A stretch of 13,085 nt of DNA, taken from assembly GCA_017447005.1 (NCBI GenBank), contig JAFSOM010000524.1:1-13085 (forward strand), written 5' to 3'. The DNA is from Oscillibacter sp. GTDB taxonomy: Bacteria; Bacillota; Clostridia; Oscillospirales; Oscillospiraceae. The notes beneath the pieces were generated by a model, which had not been told where the DNA came from, did not search any database, and was given only the letters and a program-made list of their open reading frames with translations. Below are positions 1-6,092 of the stretch, piece by piece (position 1 is the stretch's first letter; each line of letters begins with the position of its first letter). The translations under genes and the position numbers were made by a program.

Positions 1-55
1 AAGCGCAACTAAAAAAAATCGGAACGGGATTTCGCGCTGGCGCGGAAAGTTTCTA

Positions 56-84
56 TGGACAAAGCGCGCAAAGCGCGTTATAAT
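56..84 (+). promoter_or_regulatory. Sigma-A-type promoter for the metallophosphoesterase gene
   Basis: A -35 box TGGACA at 56-61 (five of six matches to TTGACA) and a perfect -10 box TATAAT at 79-84 are separated by 17 bases, which predicts a start near 91 and a leader of about 25 bases before the TTG start at 117. The spacer holds a perfect small palindrome, CGCGC-AAA-GCGCG at 65-77, lying exactly between the two boxes where a repressor could bind. The boxes are seen directly; activity is inferred. Confidence 0.75.
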
Positions 85-116
85 GCGCCGGATGGAATCG
101 GAAGGAGGCGGAAGCG

Positions 117-1013
117 TTGGCGAGACGGAAACCCATAAGATTGCGGCGCCGGTATCGGCGTCGGCGCGTGACATGGTTCCGGCGCCTGCTCTGGGCGCTG
201 ATGATTCTGTTATACGGCGCGGTTTTCTTCAACTGGAGCAATCACTCGTTGCAGGTCACGCAATGGGACGCCGCCTTTGAGAATCTCCCCGACGGTTTCG
301 ACGGTTGCCGGGTGGCGGTTCTATCCGACTTGCACGGCGCGGCTTTCGGTAAGGATGGAAAAGAGCTTTTCCGCAAGGTGACGCGGCAAAAGCCGGACTA
401 TATTTTCTTTTTGGGCGATTTGGAGGACAGTTTCCGGGGGCCTGTGGCGGGTTACGCGGAGTTCGTCGCCGACGGCCTTTCCGCGATTGCGCCGACGTAC
501 TATATCACGGGGAATCACGAATGGGCCATAGGCGACGTGCCGGAACTGAAAGAGCGCTTGACCGCGCATGGCGTGCGGGTATTGACCAACGAGTTTATCG
601 CGCTGGAACGCGGCGGGGTATCCGTGATTCTCGCCGGAATCGACGACCCGAACGGTTACGCCGACCAGAAATCGCCGGAAACCGTCGCGGAGGAGTTGCG
701 CACGGAATACGGGAATCCATTCTGGATACTGCTGGCCCACCGGAACAATTATTTCCCCACGCAGTATTGCTATCTGGGGGCGGATTTGGTCTTGTCGGGC
801 CACGGACATGGCGGTTTAATCCGCCTTCCCTTTACCGACGGCCTTGTGTCCACGGACAGAAAATTTTTCCCGACATGGACCGCCGGGTTTTACGAGAAAG
901 ACGGCTCGCGGTTGTTCGTCACCCGCGGACTGGGCAATTCCGGGAAAACGTTCCGGCTCTTCAACCGTCCCGAAATCGCTATCTTGACGTTGCGGAAAGC
1001 GTCGACCGCCTGA
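117..1013 (+). CDS. Membrane-anchored calcineurin-like metallophosphoesterase (YkuE/YaeI-like)
   Basis: A 298-residue phosphoesterase of the calcineurin-like superfamily, which uses a two-metal site to cleave phosphate esters; the substrate cannot be read from sequence. The metal-binding motifs come in the usual order: SDLHG (D71, H73), LGDLED (G100-D101), GNHE (132-135), LAH (H208) and SGHGHGG (H229, H231). The N-terminus is very Arg-rich (residues 3-23), followed by one hydrophobic segment (about 22-38), so the enzyme domain is probably outside the membrane, as in YkuE-type proteins. I chose the TTG start because GGAGG at 104-108 lies 8 bases upstream and the promoter leaves little room for another start. 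mnmG follows after 55 bases with no visible terminator, so co-transcription is likely. YkuE-like enzymes have been linked to lipid or envelope phosphates, but that is only a possibility here. Confidence 0.9.
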   Translation: MARRKPIRLRRRYRRRRVTWFRRLLWALMILLYGAVFFNWSNHSLQVTQWDAAFENLPDGFDGCRVAVLSDLHGAAFGKDGKELFRKVTRQKPDYIFFLGDLEDSFRGPVAGYAEFVADGLSAIAPTYYITGNHEWAIGDVPELKERLTAHGVRVLTNEFIALERGGVSVILAGIDDPNGYADQKSPETVAEELRTEYGNPFWILLAHRNNYFPTQYCYLGADLVLSGHGHGGLIRLPFTDGLVSTDRKFFPTWTAGFYEKDGSRLFVTRGLGNSGKTFRLFNRPEIAILTLRKASTA

Positions 1014-1068
1014 CAGCGGGAATCATGACGCGCCGGAAAAGAAATCATTACGCCTTGAGGAAACGAGT

Positions 1069-2946
1069 ATGAGAGAATTTCACGCCGGAGACTATGACAT
1101 TATCGTAATAGGCGCGGGCCACGCCGGGATTGAGGCGGCGTTAGCGGCGGCGCGTCTGGGCGTCCGCACGGCGATTTTTACGTTGAACCTCGACGCCGTG
1201 GGGAATATGCCGTGCAACCCCGCCATTGGCGGTACGGGTAAGGGCCACTTAGTGCGCGAACTGGACGCCCTCGGCGGCGAAATGGCCCGCGCCGCTGACG
1301 AATGCTGTATCCAATACCGCCTTCTAAATAAGGGCAAAGGCCCGGCGGTGTGGAGCTTACGCGCCCAAGCCGACCGCCGCGCCTATCAGGAACGCATGAA
1401 ACGCACGCTGGAAGTACAGGAGGGTTTGACGGTACGTCAGGGGGAAGTGACGGACATCCGCCGCGCCGGGGACGCGTTCGACGCCGTACTCGCTACCGGG
1501 GCCGTATTCCGCGCCAAAGCCGTCATCATCGCAACGGGAACGTATCTGGCGGGCCGTACGATTGTCGGAGAATGGGTGGAGGAGTCCGGGCCGGACGGTC
1601 TCAAAGCCGCCACGCGTCTGACCGCGTCCCTGTTGAAACTCGGCCTGCCGTTACGCCGCTTCAAGACCGGAACGCCGCCGCGAGTAAATCGGCGTACCGT
1701 GGATTTTGACGAGAAGTTACAGGAAGGCGACGTTTTGCCCGTACCGTTTTCGTATTCCACGACGGACGCGCCGAAAAATCAGGCGGTATGCTGGCTGACG
1801 TGGACGACCGAAGAAACAAAGCGTATCGTGGAAGCGAACCTTGACCGCGCCCCTATGTATTCGGGCGTCATACAGGGCGTGGGGCCGCGCTACTGTCCCT
1901 CGTTCGAGACGAAAATTGTACGCTTCCCGGACAAGCTCCGACATCAGTTGTTTATTGAGCCGATGGGCCTGAACACGGAGGAGTTGTATATACAGGGCTT
2001 TTCGTCGTCCATGCCGGAAGAGGTACAGCTTGCCATGCTGCATAGCGTCCCGGGACTGCGCCGCGCCGAAATGACGCGCCCCGCTTACGCCATTGAGTAC
2101 GACTGCGTCGACCCGCTGGCGCTAAACGCGACGATGGAAGTCAAAGCCGTGCCGGGGCTGTACGGCGCGGGACAGTTCAACGGCTCCTCGGGATACGAAG
2201 AGGCCGCCGTACAGGGATTTGTCGCGGGCGTCAACGCGGCGCGGAAACTGCGCGGTCAATCGCCGTTCGTACTGTCCCGGAGCGAATGCTATATCGGCGC
2301 GTTGATTGACGACCTCGTAACCAAGGGCACGGAGGAGCCGTACCGCATGATGACTTCCCGGAGCGAATACCGGCTGTTACTGCGTCAGGACAACGCCGAC
2401 GAGCGTCTGACGCGGCGCGGGTACGAAATCGGTCTGGTACCGGAAGAGCGCCTAGAGGCCGTGGAACGCAAATATGAGGCCGTGCGGGAGGAAATCAAAC
2501 GCCTAGAGCGTACCGGAATTTCCGCAAGTCCGGCGCTGTCGGAACTGCTCGCCGACCGCGACGCCGGAAGCGTTCCCGACGGTTCGTCGCTGTTGGCCTT
2601 ACTGCGCCGTCCGCGTATCGCCTACGACGATTTGGCGCCGTTCGACCCTATGCGCCCGGAGTTGTCCGCCGATATTCGGGAACAGGTGGAAATATCCGTC
2701 AAGTACGAGGGCTACATCCGGCGGCAAATGAAACAGGTGCAAGAGTTTCAGCGTATGGAAAACCGCGTCCTTCCGCCGGATTTGGATTACCCGTCGATAC
2801 AGGGCCTACGGCTGGAGGCGCGGGAGAAATTAGCGGCGATACGTCCGTTGAACTTGGGACAGGCGGCGCGTATTTCCGGCGTATCGCCCGCGGATGTCGC
2901 CGCGCTGACGATATATCTGGAACGCCTGCGCACGCGTCCCGAATGA
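1069..2946 (+). CDS. mnmG: tRNA uridine-5-carboxymethylaminomethyl modification enzyme MnmG (GidA)
   Basis: A 625-residue, full-length MnmG. With MnmE it installs the carboxymethylaminomethyl (or aminomethyl) group on C5 of U34 in tRNAs reading split codon boxes, using FAD and methylene-tetrahydrofolate. Visible features: the N-terminal FAD-binding GAGHAG motif (about residues 16-21), the family signatures NPAIGGTGKGHLVRELDALGG and RFKTGTPPRVN, a second signature GAGQFNGSSGYEEAAVQG, the conserved TSRSEYRLLLRQDNAD stretch, and the C-terminal helical MnmE/tRNA-binding part ending in LDYPSIQGL and RPLNLGQAARISGV. The ATG is preceded by TGAGG at 1056-1060. The usual partners mnmE and rsmG are not adjacent; the neighbours are a metallophosphoesterase upstream and a repeat zone plus a MurT-like gene downstream. 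No disrupted motif is visible. Confidence 0.97.
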   Translation: MREFHAGDYDIIVIGAGHAGIEAALAAARLGVRTAIFTLNLDAVGNMPCNPAIGGTGKGHLVRELDALGGEMARAADECCIQYRLLNKGKGPAVWSLRAQADRRAYQERMKRTLEVQEGLTVRQGEVTDIRRAGDAFDAVLATGAVFRAKAVIIATGTYLAGRTIVGEWVEESGPDGLKAATRLTASLLKLGLPLRRFKTGTPPRVNRRTVDFDEKLQEGDVLPVPFSYSTTDAPKNQAVCWLTWTTEETKRIVEANLDRAPMYSGVIQGVGPRYCPSFETKIVRFPDKLRHQLFIEPMGLNTEELYIQGFSSSMPEEVQLAMLHSVPGLRRAEMTRPAYAIEYDCVDPLALNATMEVKAVPGLYGAGQFNGSSGYEEAAVQGFVAGVNAARKLRGQSPFVLSRSECYIGALIDDLVTKGTEEPYRMMTSRSEYRLLLRQDNADERLTRRGYEIGLVPEERLEAVERKYEAVREEIKRLERTGISASPALSELLADRDAGSVPDGSSLLALLRRPRIAYDDLAPFDPMRPELSADIREQVEISVKYEGYIRRQMKQVQEFQRMENRVLPPDLDYPSIQGLRLEAREKLAAIRPLNLGQAARISGVSPADVAALTIYLERLRTRPE

Positions 2947-2962
2947 GACGCCGTGAAAAAAC

Positions 2963-3035
2963 GTCGTTCACTTTACACGTAACCCTACTAAATCTAATGT
3001 CGTTCACTATTATGCGTAACCCCCCTAAATCCCCC
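2963..3035 (+). repeat. Two degenerate direct repeats, period 36
   Basis: GTCGTTCACT occurs at 2963-2972 and again at 2999-3008. Each copy continues into a similar block, CGTAACCCTACTAAATC in the first and CGTAACCCCCCTAAATC in the second, with one extra base in the second copy. The second copy runs directly into the C-rich left arm of the element at 3018-3125, so the first copy may be a decayed duplicate of the element's left end plus its flank. A weak promoter-like pair (TTTACA 2972-2977, 17 bases, TAATGT 2995-3000) lies in the first copy and could serve murT; only three of six -10 positions match. Confidence 0.6.
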
Positions 3036-3125
3036 CTTTCAGGGGGGACTTACCGGAACTTGAAAGCGCTTTTAAATCTGGTTCCCCCGCCCCTGAAAGG
3101 GGAGGGGGACAGGGGGAGGGGTTTT
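3018..3125. mobile_element. MITE-like element with C/G-rich terminal inverted arms, about 105 bp
   Basis: This non-coding stretch starts with AACCCCCCTAAATCCCCCC and a TTTCAGGGGGG turn. It ends with an arm whose reverse complement reads AAAACCCCTCCCCC, then GTCCCCC and TCCCCTTTCAGGGG. The two ends are therefore imperfect inverted repeats sharing AACCCC, long C runs and CTTTCAGGGG. Each arm is itself a hairpin: CCCCCC 3031-3036 with GGGGGG 3042-3047, and CCCC 3090-3093 with GGGG 3099-3102 extended by 3081-3087 with 3104-3110. The unpaired middle, about 3051-3080, is AT-richer. There is no open reading frame of note, so movement would need a transposase supplied elsewhere. Short dispersed repeats with CCCC-rich ends are common in several bacterial phyla; whether this one is multicopy here cannot be seen from one window. 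Confidence 0.55.
3099..3121 (+). other. G-quadruplex motif upstream of murT
   Basis: Four uninterrupted G runs of 4, 5, 5 and 4 bases are separated by loops of 1, 3 and 1 bases (A, ACA, A). This is a canonical tight-loop quadruplex motif on the coding strand. It ends 18 bases before the AGGAG of murT (from 3139), so in RNA it would sit in the leader just upstream of the ribosome binding site. Its first two G runs are also the 3' side of a hairpin with 3081-3093, so the two structures exclude each other. The pattern is directly visible; folding in the cell is inference. Confidence 0.6.
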
Positions 3126-3154
3126 CGTACTACAACAAAGGAGAGAGTTACCTT

Positions 3155-4483
3155 ATGAGAAAGGCGTTGGCGATTATCGCCTGTAAACTGGGCTATTTTG
3201 TCGGAAAACTGGTAGGGAAGGGGAGTTCCTTACCCGGCAAATGGGCGTTGAAAATCTGTCCGGATATTCTGTCGAAAGTCCGCTTGCCGTCGGTGATTAT
3301 CGCGGTCAGCGGGTCGAATGGCAAAACGTCCACGGTGGAGATGATAGCGGCGATTCTCCGCGCCGACGGGCGGAAGGTTATCTATAACAAAGAAGGCTCC
3401 AATCAGACGGAAGGCGTGGCGACGCTCATTCTGACGAACGCGGATTTGTCGGGACGCGTCCGCGCCGACGTGTTACTGATGGAGAGCGACGAGCGTTACG
3501 CGGCGCGGACGTTCCGGTTTTTCAAGCCCACGCATTTTGTCGTAACGAACCTCTACCGCGACCAGTTGACGCGTAACGGACACCCCGAGAGCGTATACGA
3601 CGCGCTGAAACCCGCGTTCGCGCCGGAAACGGAACTCATTTTGAACGCCGACGACCCCTTATCGTCCTGTTTCGGACAGGCCCGCGACGACGTGACATGG
3701 TTCGGGCTGAACCGTTGCGACTTCTCCAGTCCCGCGCCTACGGGCGTCTATCATGACGGCGCGTACTGTCCGGTATGCGGCGGGCGCATGGAGTACGACT
3801 ACGCGCACTATAACCACATCGGCGCGTGGCGCTGTACGTCGTGCGGACGCCAACGCCCCGAAACGGCGTATACGGCCACCGCGCTGGACTTGCAAGCGGG
3901 CGTTCTCACGATTGACGACGCCGTGACCGTTCAACTGGCCTTCAAGAGCATTTACAACGTCTACAACATTCTCGCGGCTTACGCGGTTTGTCGGCGCGTG
4001 GGCGTATCGGCGGAGACGGCGGCGGACGTTATCGGGAACTACGTCCTGAAAAACGGCAGAATGCAGACGTTCCGCCTCGGAAACCGTCACGGCACGCTGT
4101 TGACGAGTAAGCATGAAAATTCGATAGCCTATGACACGAACCTTCGCTACGTGCAGGACTGCGGGACGCCGTGCGCGGTCGTCGTGATTGTCGACGCCGT
4201 AAGCCGGAAATACTTTACCAGTGAAACAAGCTGGCTGTGGGACATTGACTTTGACCGTCTGAACAGTCCGAACGTCAAGCGGGTTATCCTGTCAGGACGC
4301 TATTGCAACGACCTCGCGGAACGTTTCGCGTATACGACATTGCCGGGGGACAAGTGGGAAGTGATAGAGGACATCCCGGCGGCGGCGGACGCGCTCAAAG
4401 CGTCGGGGGATGAGGAAGTCTACGTGCTGACCTGTTTTTCCGACCGCGACAAGTTCCTGACGCTCACGGAACGGGAGGGATAA
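3155..4483 (+). CDS. murT: MurT-like Mur ligase (lipid II isoglutaminyl synthase, ligase subunit family)
   Basis: A 442-residue protein of the MurT family, about the usual length. Classical MurT uses ATP to activate the D-Glu carboxylate of lipid II while GatD supplies ammonia from glutamine. Seen here: the LPGKWALK start region, a P-loop SGSNGKTST (about 52-60), NKEGSNQTEG, VTNLYRDQL, the MurT-specific four-Cys zinc ribbon (C205, C208, C227, C230) inserted in the central domain, and a C-terminal domain with SWLWDID ending near D363. AGGAG about 10 bases upstream supports the ATG. From memory of the family, several usually conserved spots differ: RDQLTRNG where RDQLDRYG is usual, and SKHENSIAYDTN where a KNP-G-N segment is usual. 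The partner at 4535 lacks its glutaminase residues. The family call is safe; isoglutaminyl synthase activity is doubtful, and a related but different ligase role is possible. Confidence 0.85.
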   Translation: MRKALAIIACKLGYFVGKLVGKGSSLPGKWALKICPDILSKVRLPSVIIAVSGSNGKTSTVEMIAAILRADGRKVIYNKEGSNQTEGVATLILTNADLSGRVRADVLLMESDERYAARTFRFFKPTHFVVTNLYRDQLTRNGHPESVYDALKPAFAPETELILNADDPLSSCFGQARDDVTWFGLNRCDFSSPAPTGVYHDGAYCPVCGGRMEYDYAHYNHIGAWRCTSCGRQRPETAYTATALDLQAGVLTIDDAVTVQLAFKSIYNVYNILAAYAVCRRVGVSAETAADVIGNYVLKNGRMQTFRLGNRHGTLLTSKHENSIAYDTNLRYVQDCGTPCAVVVIVDAVSRKYFTSETSWLWDIDFDRLNSPNVKRVILSGRYCNDLAERFAYTTLPGDKWEVIEDIPAAADALKASGDEEVYVLTCFSDRDKFLTLTEREG

Positions 4484-4486
4484 GCC

Positions 4487-4531
4487 ATGACAGAGAATTT
4501 ACCGCTTTTCCCCGACGGAACGGAGGAATGA
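4487..4531 (+). CDS. Possible 14-residue peptide between murT and gatD
   Basis: An ATG at 4487 opens a 14-codon frame (MTENLPLFPDGTEE) ending at TGA 4529-4531. It has a strong ribosome binding site: GGAGG at 4474-4478, eight bases before the ATG and inside the last codons of murT. Its own last codons contain the GGAGG (4522-4526) that serves gatD, and its stop lies 3 bases before the gatD ATG at 4535. That arrangement would suit translational coupling of murT to gatD. I do not recognise the peptide. It may be only a fortuitous frame between two ribosome binding sites. Confidence 0.3.
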   Translation: MTENLPLFPDGTEE

Positions 4532-4534
4532 AAC

Positions 4535-5269
4535 ATGGAACTGACATTCTTGCACTTCTACCCCGACTTGATGAACCTTTACGGCAGTTACGCGAACGTC
4601 ACGGTCTTGCAACGGCTGTTGGAGCGTCTCGGGCATACGGTCAACGTCAAAATGATTGCGCCGGGAGACGCGGCGGACTTCGCAAACGCGGATTTCGTCT
4701 ATATGGGCGCGGGAACCGAACGCCGTCAGAAATTCGCGCTGGACGATTTCCGGCGTTGCGCCGACGACGTAAAAGCCGCCGCCCGTGACGGCGTGGCGAT
4801 GTTATTCGCCGGGAGCGCGATGGAAATTCTGGGCCAAAGCGTCACGGACGCTGACGGCGTGACAGTTTCCGGTATCGCGCTCGCGCCATTCGAGACCGTA
4901 CAGCGGGCAAAACGTATCGTCGGCGACGTGTACGGGCATACGGAGTTATTCCCCGAGGCGGTTGTAGGGTTTATGAACAAATCCGGCGTTGTGACGGGCG
5001 TCGATACGCCGTTACTGAACGCGCTGGATATGGGTCACGGCAACGAGAAGGAGTACGGGCCGGAGGGCTGGCGTAACGCGAATGTGTACGCGTCGGAACT
5101 GACGGGGCCGTTACTGGTGAAGAATCCGCGCATACTGGAACATCTCGCGGCGGCGGTTCTGACGCGTAAAGGGCTGACGCTTCCCGACGAATGGCCCGTT
5201 GACCGGTGGGCGCGGAAAGGATACGACGTAACGGCGCGAGAGCTTGCCGCACGGCGCGCCAAAACGTAA
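4535..5269 (+). CDS. gatD: GatD-like class I glutamine amidotransferase lacking the catalytic Cys and His
   Basis: A 244-residue member of the GatD (CobB/CobQ-like) family, normally the glutaminase subunit that feeds ammonia to MurT. It aligns by eye along its whole length with S. aureus GatD: ELTFLHFYPDLMNLYGSYAN at the start, YMGAGTERRQ, GHGNEKEYGPEG and TGPLLVKNPRILEHL. Where GatD has the nucleophile motif CGGYQFLG (Cys94 in S. aureus), this protein has AGSAMEILG with Ala92. Where GatD has the catalytic His of YLHGPILPKN (His189), it has ELTGPLLVKN with Thr190. The oxyanion-region GFENHGG is also changed, to GFMNKSG. The only Cys is C75, outside the active site. The frame is otherwise intact, so this looks like a kept pseudo-enzyme rather than decay. 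GGAGG at 4522-4526 sets the ATG. It sits 51 bases after the MurT-like gene, so the two probably still form a complex. Confidence 0.87.
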   Translation: MELTFLHFYPDLMNLYGSYANVTVLQRLLERLGHTVNVKMIAPGDAADFANADFVYMGAGTERRQKFALDDFRRCADDVKAAARDGVAMLFAGSAMEILGQSVTDADGVTVSGIALAPFETVQRAKRIVGDVYGHTELFPEAVVGFMNKSGVVTGVDTPLLNALDMGHGNEKEYGPEGWRNANVYASELTGPLLVKNPRILEHLAAAVLTRKGLTLPDEWPVDRWARKGYDVTARELAARRAKT

Positions 5270-5288
5270 CGCGACGAACGATTTTCAT

Positions 5289-5320
5289 AAAAAAGGAGCC
5301 GTCCCGATGAAAGGACGGCT
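5289..5320 (-). terminator. Intrinsic terminator for the DNA glycosylase gene, shared with gatD
   Basis: An 8-bp perfect stem, AGCCGTCC (5297-5304) with GGACGGCT (5313-5320), closes an 8-base loop. On the minus strand it is followed by six T (5294-5289) and begins 5 bases after the glycosylase stop codon, so it is a textbook terminator for that gene. On the plus strand the tail is TCTCTTT, weaker but probably usable for the convergent gatD. Confidence 0.85.
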
Positions 5321-5325
5321 TCTCT

Positions 5326-5982
5326 TTATGCGTTTTGCGTAAGCGTAAAGCGCCACGGAAAGTCCCGCGCCTCCTCGGCGTAGTCAATGCCGATACGCGG
5401 CCCGGCGCGGATAATTTCACGGCGCGGCGGGAGTTCGTCAAGGCCAATATCGGCGGGGGAATCGCAGACAAACAGCGTATCGCCCGTTAAATCGAGGCCG
5501 TTTTGCGCGGTCGTGAGCGCGAACGCCTGACAGACTTTGCCGGGGCCGTTGAGAAAGCCGCGTATCCGGGCGGGCGTCATAGGGCGGTCGCCGTAGCGCC
5601 GACGCCGCATAAAGTCCGCGCCGGATACGGCGTCGACAGCGCGGATAAGTACGGCGGCGGGTTCTCCCTCCGGTTCCGTCACGAAGTTCAAGCAATGATA
5701 CATCCCGTAAATAAGGTAAATATAGGCGTAGCCGGGGCCGAGGAAAAGCGGAGCCGTCCGCGCCGTTTTCCGGTAGCCGTAGGCGTGACAGGCCTTGTCG
5801 CAACGTCCAATATACGCTTCCGTTTCGGTAACGCGTCCGGCGAGGACGAGCGGCGCGGGCGTAACGGGGCCGTATTCCGGGATTGGCGGCGGGTCAAGTA
5901 CGCGAACCACGATTTTTCCCAAAAGTTCCCGGGCGATTTCCACCGTATCGCCGTTATAAAAATCAGAAGAAAGTCTTGCCAT
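5326..5982 (-). CDS. DNA-3-methyladenine glycosylase, Mpg/AAG family
   Basis: A 218-residue base-excision repair enzyme of the AAG fold, which flips out alkylated purines (3-methyladenine, hypoxanthine and similar) and cuts the N-glycosidic bond. Signature stretches are present in order: ARELLGK (about 17-23), GRVTETEAY (49-57), ACHAYG (64-69), LGPGYAYIYLIYGMYHCLN, VTEPEGEPAAVLIRA and LNGPGKVCQAF. By comparison with human AAG, E55 would be the general base that activates water and Y57 the residue that stacks against the flipped base. A proline-rich stretch at about 30-45, just before GRVTE, looks like a small insertion. The ATG is preceded on the minus strand by GGGGTGAT, which matches part of the anti-Shine-Dalgarno complement. 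It is divergent from the transporter gene and convergent with gatD, and is probably transcribed alone. Confidence 0.95.
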   Translation of the reverse strand: MARLSSDFYNGDTVEIARELLGKIVVRVLDPPPIPEYGPVTPAPLVLAGRVTETEAYIGRCDKACHAYGYRKTARTAPLFLGPGYAYIYLIYGMYHCLNFVTEPEGEPAAVLIRAVDAVSGADFMRRRRYGDRPMTPARIRGFLNGPGKVCQAFALTTAQNGLDLTGDTLFVCDSPADIGLDELPPRREIIRAGPRIGIDYAEEARDFPWRFTLTQNA

Positions 5983-6004
5983 TTCATCACCCCGGCGCTA
6001 CAAT
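5976..6004 (+). promoter_or_regulatory. Promoter for the DMT transporter gene
   Basis: TTGCCA at 5976-5981 (five of six -35 matches), a 17-base spacer and TACAAT at 5999-6004 (five of six -10 matches) point rightward. The predicted start near 6011 gives a leader of about 80 bases. The -35 box overlaps the start codon of the glycosylase on the other strand. Confidence 0.55.
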
Positions 6005-6058
6005 AGCGGTTGTTTTGCATGGGACGGCGTTCCGACGGTTTCGCCGGGCCGCAAGTCC

Positions 6059-6087
6059 ATTCTAGCACAGAACATCCGAAGGAGCAA
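6059..6087 (-). promoter_or_regulatory. Possible promoter for the DNA glycosylase gene
   Basis: On the minus strand TTGCTC (6087-6082), a 17-base spacer and TAGAAT (6064-6059, five of six -10 matches) point leftward, with a predicted start near 6052. The -35 match is only moderate. It faces the transporter promoter, and its -35 box overlaps the transporter's ribosome binding site at 6081-6084. Confidence 0.4.
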
Positions 6088-6092
6088 GAGAC

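Noticed and set aside
1014..1068. Separate promoter or terminator before mnmG
   Set aside because: No convincing -35/-10 pair or hairpin with a T run is visible in these 55 bases; read-through from the upstream gene is simpler.
3015..3129. CGTA on both sides of the MITE-like element as a target-site duplication
   Set aside because: CGTA also occurs in the first direct repeat at 2978-2981 as part of a larger repeated block, so a four-base match at the element edges is not good evidence of a duplication.
2947..3154. CRISPR-like repeat array
   Set aside because: Only two degenerate copies with 36-base period and no uniform spacers; no cas genes nearby.
2943..3158. Frame of 71 codons bridging mnmG and murT
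   Set aside because: It runs through the repeat element and its G-rich arm, has no ribosome binding site of its own and resembles no protein.
4726..5471. Possible frameshift or pseudogene in the GatD region explaining the missing catalytic residues
   Set aside because: The frame is continuous from 4535 to 5269 and family motifs occur on both sides of each substituted residue in the same frame, so substitutions, not frameshifts, explain the loss.
5503..6006. Plus-strand frame opposite the DNA glycosylase
   Set aside because: The minus strand carries all Mpg/AAG signature motifs with a terminator at its end; the plus frame has no recognisable features.
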